This document shows positions 36,242 to 45,837 of a DNA stretch of 64,000 bases, one piece after another. The position numbers and the translations under genes were made by a program. The stretch is from assembly GCA_963838035.1 (NCBI GenBank), contig CAWIPM010000007.1, forward strand, positions 1 to 64,000. The letters are read 5' to 3'. The notes beneath the pieces were generated by a model that did not search any database, was not told the origin of the DNA, and was given only the letters and a program-made list of their open reading frames with translations. Every line of letters starts with the position of its first letter. Within the stretch, counting starts at the first letter, position 1. The DNA comes from CAVVNN01 sp963838035. GTDB taxonomy: Bacteria; Actinomycetota; Thermoleophilia; Solirubrobacterales; 70-9.

Positions 36242-39200
36242 TCAGCGGTGCTGACCGCCCCTGGCGCTTGTGCTTCTTGTGATGCCCGCCGCAGCGCACC
36301 TTCAGAGCCGGGTTGGTTTCCTGGCTCTTGGCGTTGTGGGCGGTGAAGGTGACCGTGGCTCGCTGGGGGGAGCGGCAGATGTCGGTCTTGTTTTGCAGCA
36401 GGCCCTTCTTGCCGCCCTGCATCTGCAGGACGAACTTGGAGACCGGGGCATCGGGGACGGCTTCGAAGGTGGTGCGCAGGCGTTCGTGGACGGCGTCGAC
36501 GCGGCCGGCCAAGACGACCTGGATCTGGCCGTTTAGGTCGGCGACGAGGTCGGGTAGCTCGTGGCTTGAGGAGCGCAGGTAGACCGGGCCTTCCAGGGGC
36601 TGGTCGAGCAGCGGGCTGAAGGCCCTGGCCTGCCCGTAGACCGATTTCGCCGGGCAGGCGTTGGCGGCGAACTGCACTTTGGTGCAGATCGTGCCGATGT
36701 GGCCCTGGTCGAGGATGTCGGAGTGGGGCAGGGTGACCTGGGCGGCGGCGACGTTGGCATCGCCTGGGGGCATCTTCAAGACCGCGGTGAGGGCGGGGTG
36801 CTTGGTGCGCTTGGTGCCTCCCTTGAGGCTGCAGGGAGAGCTTCGGCTTGAAGGCCAGCGCCGGGCAGCCGCCGACCTGGAAGCGCTGGGTCAGCGGTGC
36901 GGCGACGTCTAGGATCGAGGTCGTCGAGCCGCTGAAGGCCGATTCGGAGCAATCGGTCGGGTTGAGGGTGAAGTCGGGCTTGGAGAGCTGCAGGGTGACC
37001 GAGCGCACATCGAGCGGGATCCCTTCGAGGATCGTCGGGATCGGGTCTGAGACGGCGTGGATCTGGGTCGTTTCGGGGTCGACGTGAAGGGCAGCTCGGA
37101 CGACCACCGTGCCGAGGTCAAAGGGGCCGGCCACGGCGGGGGTGATGATCGCCATGGAGAGCGGGGCGCCCTTGTAGGGGCCGGCGAGGTAGACGTGGCC
37201 GGGGACGTTTAGCGGGGTCGGGCCCGCGCCGGCGCCGACATCGACGGTGCCGACTTCGCTGAGGCCGCCGGGCAGGAGGGGGAGCTCTGCTCTTCTTTGC
37301 CCGTCTTCGCTTCCGCCGCGGCGATCGCGGCCTCCGGGCAGTAGGAGGTGCCGGCGAGGCGGCCGACCAGGCCCTTGGGCAGGGTCGTCTCGACGCTCTT
37401 CACTTCCTGCGTGCCGTCATCGCGGATGAGGCTTCAGCGAGAAGGGCGAGTAGATCCCCGCCTGGGGGGTTTCGGTGCCGGCGTGAAAGCGCGGCGCGTC
37501 GGGCAGGTCGGCTTCGTTGAAGGCGCATTCGCCGCCGGTCGGGCCGGCAGTCGTTTCGAATTCCGCGCTCGGCGTCGCCGGCGGGCCCGATTCGGGCGCC
37601 GAGAAGGGGGTCAGTTCGCTGGTCGTTTCATAGGCGCCGCAGACCGCCGGGGTGCGCAGGGCGCCGCGGGCGCCTTCGAAGATGTGCAGCTTCAGGTCTT
37701 CGAAGGGCAGCTGGGGGTTCTGCAGGAACTTCGTTGTGATCTGACCGGTCACCGGATCGGTTTCGAATTCACCCGCCAGCTTGATCCTGATCCCCTGGCC
37801 TTCGACGACGATATAGCCGGCGAGCAGCGAGCCGAACGGGTTTTCTCGCGGAGTGGCCAGGAAGATCGCACCCTTGAGCGGTTCGTGAAGCAGCGACGAA
37901 TGGACTTCTGCTTCACCGAGCTTGGACGCTTCCGGGCAGGCAGCTGGATCTCCAGAGTGAAGGCCGATCTGGGCTTCGCTGCAACCGCTCAGCCCTTCGC
38001 CCGAAGCCGGATTGATGCTCAGGCCTGCCGGCAGCTTCACGACGGCTTTTCTCAGCTCAGGGGTAGCGACGCCTTCGGGGTCTTCGTTCTGGGGGACGTG
38101 GAGCTTGAATTCGAGACCGGAGGGGGCATCGGCGAGGCTCGTGGTCGGCAGAGATTGAATCGACGGGTTGAACTGGAGGCTGTTGCAGCCGTCGAACGGA
38201 GGCAAAGCGACGCTGCGACTCGTGTATTCCCCAGCAAGCTGCCATGAGTCATAGCTACCGCCAACATCAACCGTGTTACCGGAGCATTCTGTGGGCATAG
38301 TAATGAAGGGAGTCGGCGGGACTCCAGCGGGACCGCCTCCGCCGCTAAGTCCGCGTTCCGCCACGCACCTGTCTTCGTCTTCCTTGACGGTGTAAAAGCG
38401 AGCGCTAGACAAGCTACCAAGGACGCATTCCTTGCCTCGCACACCGTTGTGACCTTCGTCGGCCGGCACACCCCACAAATTGAGGCGTAGGCGGGTGACA
38501 TCAGCCTGAACGGAGATAGCGGCGGCCATGACGCCGTAGTCAGAGCCGGAACGAATTCCGCTGGTAATGATGACGAGGGGAATCCGGGCTACCGTGATGC
38601 CGAGCTCACCGGGGTAGGCACTGCTGGGTTGCAGATTCAGGACCGGCTCGATGACCGAGAATGCACCGTCGGACGTCCCGTGAATTCGGATGCCCGCGTT
38701 ACCAACGGCCACCTTGGTCGCTTCACATTCTTGGGTAAAGAACTCTGCGAGTTCGCACCTGGGAACGCCCTGCGGATTGGCGATCATACCCGGTGGGAGG
38801 TCGACAACGGTGTCCTTCGGATCGCGGACCGCCGTGGTCCCAGAATGTTCCCATTCCTGGGACGAGTCGGCTGCTGAATAAGTATCGAAGTTGAATTCAG
38901 TGCTGAACTCGTACGGGTGGCCACCAGCCTGCGTGTAGGGACGGGAGGCCGAATCGGAGAGCCAGGCGTCGAAATGGAGCGTGCCAAAGGGTGCGGTTCC
39001 GCCGACGGCACTGTTAATGACACTCGCTTCGGCTTCCGGGGCGCTGCCGCCGGATATCCTTGCTACATCTTCGAGCGGTCCTTCGAGTCCCACGGGAGTG
39101 CTGACGAGGACAAACATCAGGAGCTTCCGGCCCGGCTTGAGGTCCGTGAGTCCAGATCCACTAAGTTCGCCGGGGAATTTGCATTCCACAGTGCTTGGAC

Positions 39201-39534
39201 AGAGGATGGAGGAGAAGTCGTTTCCCTGGATGAGCGATTCGAAACTTTCCGGTTCCGAGTTTGGGGCCAAGAAGTAGAACTTGACGGCTTCGGGAGTTAG
39301 GCCAGCCGGAACAATGTCTTCAAGGAAGATTTCTCCTGAAGTTGGTGATTCGCCGACGTTTTCGGCTTCGATCTTGTAGACACCTGGTGCGCCGCCGGAG
39401 ATGAAGAAGTCTGCGTTGGAGGTGACGTCGAACCTCCATTCGGGACCACCTGCGGCGACGGCCGGATTCGGACCCACGAGGCATAGGACAAAGCACGCGC
39501 CGAAGACACATGAGATGAAAAGGCGACGGTTCAC
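36242..39534 (-). pseudogene. Large secreted protein, family B (B3), frameshifted in its 3' half
   Basis: Start GTG 39534 overlaps the A3 stop (GTGA). Reads 705 residues intact: signal peptide, DUF11-like domain (TSNADFFISGGAPGVYKIEAENVG) and the middle region, to about 37430. There an extra base (CGGATGAGGCTTCAG where B4 has CGGACCAGGCGCAG) breaks the frame. Further single-base changes near 37260 and 36830 and at the extreme 3' end (36245-36262) shift it again. All downstream B segments are recognisable: VETTLPKGLVGRL, MAIITPAVAGPFDL, PGDANVAAAQ, HHKKHKR. The DNA 3' of 37710 is nearly identical to other copies. Confidence 0.8.
36262..37710 (-). repeat. Near-identical B 3'-half repeat, copy in B3
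   Basis: Matches the B4 copy at 27779-29212 with a handful of substitutions and single-base indels. Past 37710 the two genes diverge abruptly (TTCTGCAGGAACTTC versus TTTTCGGTGAAGCGG). Confidence 0.85.
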
Positions 39535-42500
39535 TTGGCACCTCTGCGGGCGGCGTGGGCCCGATGGTGAGAGCGTTTGTGGTGGTGCGCATTGTGATGT
39601 CTTTTGTGGTGATTGGCGACACATCGGACCTGACCGTGGCGCTTGGCGCGGTGGCGCCCCTTGCCGCAGTGGAGCTCTTCGGGCGCGTTACCCGCAGTTA
39701 CAAGAGTTTCGCTGCCGATGACCGGAGTGCTCGGTTCGGCTTTCGGTGCGGGACGGCACGCCTCGGGGCCACCGCAGGGAGAGGGTGGGTGCGGCGCACG
39801 GAAGCCGCCGTCGACGCGGGCGTCGTATATATCTCCCCCACCGTCTGTATCGGCAGGGATCTCGTTGCGCTGAGTCTGAAATGCGATGTCCCTGCCCGAG
39901 GCGCTGATCACAGCACTCGGAACCCCATGGGGGTCCACTCCGTCTGAGATCAATCGGATGCAGCCCCCGGCTTCTGTACAGGTCCCGAATCCTTGTTCCT
40001 CCCACTCATAGACGTCGCAACCGGCAGTCTCGACGCCTTCGCCGCATTCCGATTTCGCGCCAGCGTTCGTATCGCGCGATACGAGCGGAGCGGCCGTGCG
40101 GAAGACAATCGTCGAACCGTCTGCCGACATCGCACGTGATTCGTCATTTTCCAACCCCGTCTCGTCGCCATTGATGTCACTCCCGATACTGACCGGATAG
40201 GCATCGTCGTTGCCATTGGAATCGTTACCGCGACGCCCGACGGATACCCGAACGAGTTGGTCTGTTTGAAAGTCGTAGCGGAAGACATCCTGAACGTGAT
40301 CTGTGTCATCCGGGGTGAGCTGGGCCCGGCTCGTAAACAGCAGATAGCGCCCGTCGGGAGTCATCGTGGACCCGCCCGGGAATTTGCCCCAAAGGCGTTC
40401 GTCGTTGCCCCTATCAAGCACCGCGACGAACTTCGTCTCAGCACTCTGGACGTCGTAGACATAGAGGTTTGCAGCTCCTTCGACAGCGTGTTGGCCGAGC
40501 GCGTTTCCGCTAGCGGTGAGGACAGCGGGTGACTCGAATGCGGCATGAGAGCCATCAGCGGAGAGCCTGACAAGGCCTTGAACACCGTCGCCCACTTCCG
40601 CGCCGTGGCCGGGCGTCGGGTCGCCGGCGCCTCCGGCCGAAGCCTGGACCAATTCGCTCAGATGGCCCCCTTCGTCGAGCTTCGCCACGTAGAGATCATT
40701 AGTGGCGTCCGTGTCGCCATCGACGAGCGGCTGCGGGGTCGTGAACCACACTCGAGTGCCATCGGCAGACGCACCGTCGTAAATTGGTGTCCGCGGCCCG
40801 GCGCTCGCACAGGGGGAGGGAGAAGAACACTGGGAAGCCGGTGGACCGTTGAGCTGGACTGGAGCCGCTTCTCCGGTGCGTGCGAACAATCCAACCGGGT
40901 TGGGCGATCCTTCACCGCACCTTGCACCGGGGACCACTTCGATTGGAGCGGTGTAAAAGATAGTCGCTCCGCTTGCCGTCGCAAGGCGGCTGCCCAATCC
41001 TGAGACAGTCACACTACTGGTAATCGCATTGTTGTCGATACCGCACTGTGCGTAGTCATCCGAACTGTTCTCGAATGTAAGGCCGATGGGAACCTCGGCG
41101 ACAAGCCGTAAAGAAGGAGCCGGGGTGCCGACACCGCCTACTTCATAAATCCGATCCTGCACCGGGCCGACAAACGTGCTCCCGGTTCGGCTCGGTCGGG
41201 GGTCACTGGGTAGTAGGCGAGTCTGACTTCCGAAGAACAGACGCGTCAAGTCACGGGACTGACCGTCATAGGCGGAAAACGGACCTTCTTCGCCATCGGG
41301 AATGAAGGTCTGAGTTGCGTGGACGATGCTCGTGCCATCGACGGCTTCCATCGAATAGAACTTTGCGTTAGAAGTAGATTCCGAGATATTCGGTCCGGGC
41401 TGCTCGCCGTAGATCCACCGATCGAGTTCGCCGGTGAGTTCGGGTTTGGTATCCGGCTGATATTCCGGTCCGGCGAGCCGCTGAATCGGGGCCTGGCTCA
41501 ACCAACCTTGCGAGGCGGAGCGCCGAGCAACGTAGTATGTGGCTAGGTTATTCACCGCCGCATTTGCGAACGCGCTGTTCGTGACGTAGACAGCTCCGTT
41601 ACCGCTTGGAGCCAAGAGCAGCAAAGGGAATGCCTGGCCTCCTTTCTTGTCAGCTGCGCTAACCTGCTCGTAGGCGCGGCAGTCCGGTAGCGCTACCGAG
41701 TTGTTTTCTTCGCGAAGGTTGGTGTTGGGACAGTGTTCGAGTTCGCGTTCTTCGGCTCCGGACGGTTCCGTGGTGAAGGTCTGATCTTGGCTTTTGACCG
41801 CGCCATATCCGTTTTCCGCGGAGAGCAGAAAATGGTACGTTGCATTAGGTTGCAGGCCGGTGAAGGTAACTTCCCGCTTAATGAATTCATTTCCAATCGG
41901 CAGGGATCCTTCCGAAGAGCCGCCGGAGTAGCCTGTATCTTTACCGTAGCGCAGCCTGTAAGTGCTTTGCTCACCGTTGGGGTTGAGTTCGACTTTGAAG
42001 GTGACTAGTTCCGGACCAACCGTCTGGGTCGTGAGTCCACGGATCGAGACGGGCGGCAGGGTTTCAAATTCACCGGGCCCGTAGGTCGTGCAAACTTCAG
42101 CCGGCACCGCTTCGTTGCAGTGGCTTTCGGACACCACCCGCCAGTGATAGGCCGCTCCCGGGGTTAGGCCCGAGATCCCGGCCTGAACGGGGTCCTTACG
42201 GTTGACTGTGCCGAGATCGTCGGAAAGGGTGGTTTGGGTGTTGGGACTTGAAAAGCCGCCTTCGTTTTCGAACGATGCTTGGTCGACGTACTCGAAGTGA
42301 TATTCGGTGTCGAATCCACGCGGGTTGACGGATGCGCGAAGGGTCGCCGTGCTGGGCTGGATGTCAGTGACGTGCATTTCTTCGGTGCTCGATGGCCCCG
42401 ATTCGGGAAGGGGAATCACGGCTACGTGGTGCCCGGCCTGGTCAAATATCATCGCGTAGAGAGTGCGACTGGCCTTGTCGATCGCGATGCCTTCGGTGCT

Positions 42501-44303
42501 TCCATTACCGAACTCCGTCACCTGATTGGAGGTGAAGACCGCGGTTAGCGCGCCGGTCGGCTTGTACGCCCGAAACTCGATCGGGCCACCATTGGTCCGG
42601 TCGCTGACAAAGAGGTCCCCTTCTTCGTCGAGGGCGATGTTGGTGGGTGTGCTCCCGCTTTCGGCGTCGAAGGTGCGGAGCAGGTTGCCGGAAGAGTCGT
42701 ACTCTCGGATGCCGGGAATCTGGGTTGGCGGCAACCCTGACCCGCCGCGTCGATTTTCGCTGCGCTCGAAGATGTCGCCGGCGGAGTCGACGGCGACGGC
42801 GGTGACGAGCTCGAGTGGGGAGTCCGGAAGGCTGAGTTCCCCGGCGAAGGTACCGTCAGGTTCGAATTCCTGGACACGGCCGTAGTCGCCGACGTAGACT
42901 GTTCCGCCCGGCCCGATGGCGATCGAGTTCGAGTTTTCACGGCCCCAGGCTGTGTATCCACCGGCCTGCGTCGGAGGTTCTTCCTTGTAGAAATGACTTG
43001 GCCCCGTGCCGGGGACTCCGGCGCCGCAGGTATCGCCTTCAGCAAGGTATTGAGCAGTGCAGACGTCACCCGGGTGGTTGGGGCCTTTGTCAACTTCGCC
43101 GCCGAACATAAGGAGGAAGTGACCTTCGGGATCGAACTTCTGGATGCGGTAGTTGCGCTGATCGAGGACGTAAACGTTGCCGTACTCGGGGCCCGGTTCG
43201 TTGTCGACGGCGATTGCGTCGCTGTAATTGAATTGGCCCGGTCTCGATCCGCTGAAGCTCCCGCCGCTGTTGGCATTTTCGTCGGCACTGGGATAGCCGC
43301 AGACGGTGGTGCAGGTCTCCACCAGGCCCCCGCCTTCGACCTCGGTGGTGTCCGTCGCTGACGAGGACGGGTTGCCGCCGCTGAGGCTGATGTTGGTCAC
43401 CGAGATAGGGAAGACATTGGTGTCCGCGTAACGGCCTTGAAATGTGATCGTGTAGGGGCTGGAGCCCGACGCGTCGCCCGGGCCACCGCTGACCGAGACG
43501 TTGCCGGCGCCGATGTTGGATAGCCCTTCGAGTGCCAACTGGACTTCGGCAGCGCTGGCGTCGAAGTCGAGGCTGGAGGTGGCGACGGTCGTCGAGCCCG
43601 GTTTGGGGCTGATGAAGCCGAGTTTGAAGGTTCCTGCAGTTGCCCTGACGACGAGCTTCTGCTGCTCATTGGTCGGCAGATTTCCGGGACCGGCGGCTGT
43701 TGAAACGGTGACACCAGTGGCAGAGGCGGTGACCGGCTGGGAGAGGATGAGTTCGGAGTCTTGGACGCCTATGATCGTCGTCCCAGCCGGGATGCCTGGA
43801 CCGGTGATGATCTTGCCGCCGAGGCCGCCCTGGTTGAAACTGCCGGTGGTGGTGAAGACGTTGGTGAGGGTGGATGAGCCGGAGCTGAGGTCGGCGGTCG
43901 CGGTGGCCGCGCCTGGAACGATCCCAAAACCGAAGCCCCGCGCCCAGCTACCGTCGGGATGGAACTCATCGACGCGTTCCAGCCCACCGCCGTTGTTGAA
44001 ATAGATGTCGCCGCCTTCCTTTTCGCTGACCGCGATACCGCCCGACGGCTTGATTCCGCCAGGCTGGGAGTCGAAGGGTGATTGGCGGGATTCACCGATA
44101 CGGCCGTCGGCCGAGGCGCCGGCCGCGGTGAGAAGCGCTAGGAGCAAAACCACGGCGATGGGTAGAAGCCTCGCAGCCATGCGAGACTCCTCACACCCGT
44201 GTGAGGAGGCACCACTCCCGCTGTCACCGCGCAGGCTCGAGAGCACAGCGAGGACTCCGGTCCGGTGGCACTGAGCTCTCTGCCCGTGCTCAGTGGATTT
44301 CAC
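39531..44303 (-). CDS. Family A secreted double-propeller protein (A3, intact)
   Basis: 1590 residues. Start GTG 44303 has GGGAG five bases before it. Residues 1-45 form a conserved pre-signal region (CHRTGVLAVLSSLRGDSGSGASS). Signal helix 46-62. Then an NHL blade, GKIITGPGIPAGTTI, a VSVSGGPGDASGSSPYTITF domain, NHL blades (~330-640), two FN3-like domains (~655-860), LREENNSVALPDCRAYEQVS, a TolB-like propeller (~890-1520) and a tail with CGKGRHRAKRHGQVRCV plus a His/Arg-rich end. Alternative start: ATG 44180 with a GAGGAG site, giving a plain signal peptide. The reference copy for the family; role unknown, probably surface-located. Confidence 0.82.
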   Translation of the reverse strand: MKSTEHGQRAQCHRTGVLAVLSSLRGDSGSGASSHGCEESRMAARLLPIAVVLLLALLTAAGASADGRIGESRQSPFDSQPGGIKPSGGIAVSEKEGGDIYFNNGGGLERVDEFHPDGSWARGFGFGIVPGAATATADLSSGSSTLTNVFTTTGSFNQGGLGGKIITGPGIPAGTTIIGVQDSELILSQPVTASATGVTVSTAAGPGNLPTNEQQKLVVRATAGTFKLGFISPKPGSTTVATSSLDFDASAAEVQLALEGLSNIGAGNVSVSGGPGDASGSSPYTITFQGRYADTNVFPISVTNISLSGGNPSSSATDTTEVEGGGLVETCTTVCGYPSADENANSGGSFSGSRPGQFNYSDAIAVDNEPGPEYGNVYVLDQRNYRIQKFDPEGHFLLMFGGEVDKGPNHPGDVCTAQYLAEGDTCGAGVPGTGPSHFYKEEPPTQAGGYTAWGRENSNSIAIGPGGTVYVGDYGRVQEFEPDGTFAGELSLPDSPLELVTAVAVDSAGDIFERSENRRGGSGLPPTQIPGIREYDSSGNLLRTFDAESGSTPTNIALDEEGDLFVSDRTNGGPIEFRAYKPTGALTAVFTSNQVTEFGNGSTEGIAIDKASRTLYAMIFDQAGHHVAVIPLPESGPSSTEEMHVTDIQPSTATLRASVNPRGFDTEYHFEYVDQASFENEGGFSSPNTQTTLSDDLGTVNRKDPVQAGISGLTPGAAYHWRVVSESHCNEAVPAEVCTTYGPGEFETLPPVSIRGLTTQTVGPELVTFKVELNPNGEQSTYRLRYGKDTGYSGGSSEGSLPIGNEFIKREVTFTGLQPNATYHFLLSAENGYGAVKSQDQTFTTEPSGAEERELEHCPNTNLREENNSVALPDCRAYEQVSAADKKGGQAFPLLLLAPSGNGAVYVTNSAFANAAVNNLATYYVARRSASQGWLSQAPIQRLAGPEYQPDTKPELTGELDRWIYGEQPGPNISESTSNAKFYSMEAVDGTSIVHATQTFIPDGEEGPFSAYDGQSRDLTRLFFGSQTRLLPSDPRPSRTGSTFVGPVQDRIYEVGGVGTPAPSLRLVAEVPIGLTFENSSDDYAQCGIDNNAITSSVTVSGLGSRLATASGATIFYTAPIEVVPGARCGEGSPNPVGLFARTGEAAPVQLNGPPASQCSSPSPCASAGPRTPIYDGASADGTRVWFTTPQPLVDGDTDATNDLYVAKLDEGGHLSELVQASAGGAGDPTPGHGAEVGDGVQGLVRLSADGSHAAFESPAVLTASGNALGQHAVEGAANLYVYDVQSAETKFVAVLDRGNDERLWGKFPGGSTMTPDGRYLLFTSRAQLTPDDTDHVQDVFRYDFQTDQLVRVSVGRRGNDSNGNDDAYPVSIGSDINGDETGLENDESRAMSADGSTIVFRTAAPLVSRDTNAGAKSECGEGVETAGCDVYEWEEQGFGTCTEAGGCIRLISDGVDPHGVPSAVISASGRDIAFQTQRNEIPADTDGGGDIYDARVDGGFRAPHPPSPCGGPEACRPAPKAEPSTPVIGSETLVTAGNAPEELHCGKGRHRAKRHGQVRCVANHHKRHHNAHHHKRSHHRAHAARRGAK
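44187..44208 (-). other. Hairpin covering the GAGGAG site before ATG 44180
   Basis: Perfect 9-bp stem (CTCCTCACA with TGTGAGGAG) and 4-nt loop. On the mRNA the right arm contains GAGGAG, six bases before the in-frame ATG 44180 of A3. If that ATG is used, the stem would hide its ribosome-binding site. Confidence 0.5.
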
Positions 44304-44441
44304 CTGTTCTCCCTTGCCATTGATGTTGACGCGCTGCATACCTGAGGCCCGGCGCTGGTTGTGGTGGTGGGATGCTGTTGCGCCCCCTGCCGTCGGCCCG
44401 TGCTCGGGCTGTGCGTGCCCGGGTCATTGACGGGGTCACGA

Positions 44442-44473
44442 AGCTCCGGGGGGCGGTCTGGCCCCCCGGAGCT
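44442..44473 (-). terminator. Strong hairpin after the collagen-like gene C3
   Basis: Perfect 13-bp stem (AGCTCCGGGGGGC / GCCCCCCGGAGCT) with a 6-nt loop, 26 bp beyond the C3 stop. A counterpart occurs at 62775-62806 after C1. It separates C transcription from the A-B pair. The interval 44304-44441 before A3 must then contain a promoter, which I could not identify. Confidence 0.7.
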
Positions 44474-44498
44474 CCTATGTCGTCTCAGGTGGTTCGGG

Positions 44499-45323
44499 CT
44501 ATGGCGCAGTCACCGCCCAGGTGCCCCAGGCCTGGAGGTTTTCCAGTGCGCTCGGCGGTGAGGAGAACTTCGCTTCAGCGCGCATGAAGGCGCCGGTGGT
44601 GCCGGCTCCTGCTTCGCCGAGGGCCTCGGGGTTCTGGATGCTTTCGACATGGATTCCACCTTCGCCCCCGAGCAGACTCGCGTCAAAGACATAGAAGACG
44701 CAGAGGTTCCCCGGCGCTGCCTTCGGGTTCTGGACGGTGCTTTCTTTGCATGCGGCGCCGCCTTTGGGGAATTCTCCGGCCCCGAGTTCGGCGATGGTCG
44801 GGCTGGGGATGAAGTGGACGTGGGATTCATCCAGTGCCGCGGCCAGTGGGATAGGGAAGGAGATCGGGATCAGGACGGGATCTCCGCTTTCCTTAAAGCG
44901 CCCCGAGACCGACCAGGTACCGGTCTCAGTCCTTTCTTTGGGCAGCGTGCCGCCGGCGGTCCAGGGCTGGCCGTTGCAGGCGTAGGTGGTGCTGGCGCCG
45001 ATGATCTTGGTGCCGCCTTCGGCGCAGTTCGCGCCTTTGGGCTCGGCTTCGCTGATCACGCTGGTGCCGTTTTTGCCGGGGGCGCCGGCGCTGCCGTTCT
45101 TACCGTCGGCGCCGGCCGGCCCTGGGGGCCCTTCGGCGCCGGTCAGGCCGCGGGGGCCGCGGGGGCCCTTGACGACCTTGGTCTTCTTCTTGTGCGAGCT
45201 GCCGGCGGTCGCCGCGTAGGCGCCGCCGAGCATGGCGAAGACCAGCGCGACGATCGCGACGATCAGCCCTGCAGTGCCGAACGGTTCGCGGACCGCGCGA
45301 ATCGTGCTGTGAATGCGTGACAT
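44499..45323 (-). CDS. Collagen-like membrane-anchored protein, family C (C3, intact)
   Basis: 274 residues. A basic N-terminus (MSRIHSTIRAVREPFG) leads into one hydrophobic helix (~18-40: AGLIVAIVALVFAMLGGAYAA). A Lys-rich stretch (SSHKKKTKVVK) is followed by ~12 collagen-type Gly-X-Y triplets (GPRGPRGLTGAEGPPG, GADGKNGSAGAPGKNG). The C-terminal ~180 residues are globular with several cysteines. The helix may be an uncleaved anchor or signal. Proteins with this layout are frequent in this bacterial class and are uncharacterised. It has its own long leader and terminator. Confidence 0.85.
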   Translation of the reverse strand: MSRIHSTIRAVREPFGTAGLIVAIVALVFAMLGGAYAATAGSSHKKKTKVVKGPRGPRGLTGAEGPPGPAGADGKNGSAGAPGKNGTSVISEAEPKGANCAEGGTKIIGASTTYACNGQPWTAGGTLPKERTETGTWSVSGRFKESGDPVLIPISFPIPLAAALDESHVHFIPSPTIAELGAGEFPKGGAACKESTVQNPKAAPGNLCVFYVFDASLLGGEGGIHVESIQNPEALGEAGAGTTGAFMRAEAKFSSPPSALENLQAWGTWAVTAP

Positions 45324-45738
45324 CAGATCTCTTCTCCTTGTGTGGTGCCCACCGGATCAATTCCGGCCGGTCGAGGTGACAACGGCCGAACGGGAACCCA
45401 TTCCCCGTTTGGCCGGGACTGCTTGATGAGACGAAGCTCTGGCGGGCAGCCGCGGACGGCCGCGGTCAGGGAGGCCGAAAGTGGCCCCCATGCCCGCCGG
45501 GCCGCCCGCGCTGCCGTAGGGACCGCGGTGACGGCGGTCCCGGATGCGCCGTCAGCCAGGGAAAGCTGCCGGGCGCAACTGCAGTGGCCAGACGCCGATG
45601 CGGGAAATGGCGAACGCGACGAGCCGAGGTCGGTATAGACGATCTCTGAAACCAATTCCCTCTCCCTGTTAGCGGGGCTCTTGGCCCGGTACTCCCGGTT
45701 TCCCTGATTCCCCGCCCACCTCCCTGGTGAGCGAAACC
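45324..45738 (-). other. Long structured leader of C3
   Basis: About 415 nt between the promoter-like element and C3, ~90% identical to 63653-64000 before C1. It contains an 8-bp stem GGGACCGC/GCGGTCCC at 45519-45541 and an imperfect 11-bp stem (GGCCAAACGGG/CCCGTTCGGCC) near 45380-45420, both kept in the C1 copy. An open frame crosses it but shows no sign of protein selection. Confidence 0.55.
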
Positions 45739-45767
45739 ACTGTAGCGGAACGGGTGATGTCCGTCTA
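45739..45767 (-). promoter_or_regulatory. Conserved promoter-like element, copy 2 (before C3)
   Basis: TAGACG-17 bp-TACAGT on the minus strand. Flanks are nearly identical to copy 4 through the end of the preceding B gene. Starts the C3 leader. Confidence 0.6.
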
Positions 45768-45837
45768 CAAAGCTTCAGAACACGGTCGGTTTCCAGAAGT
45801 TGCGCGGCCGGATTTTGTGCATTCGAGCAGGGATCTT

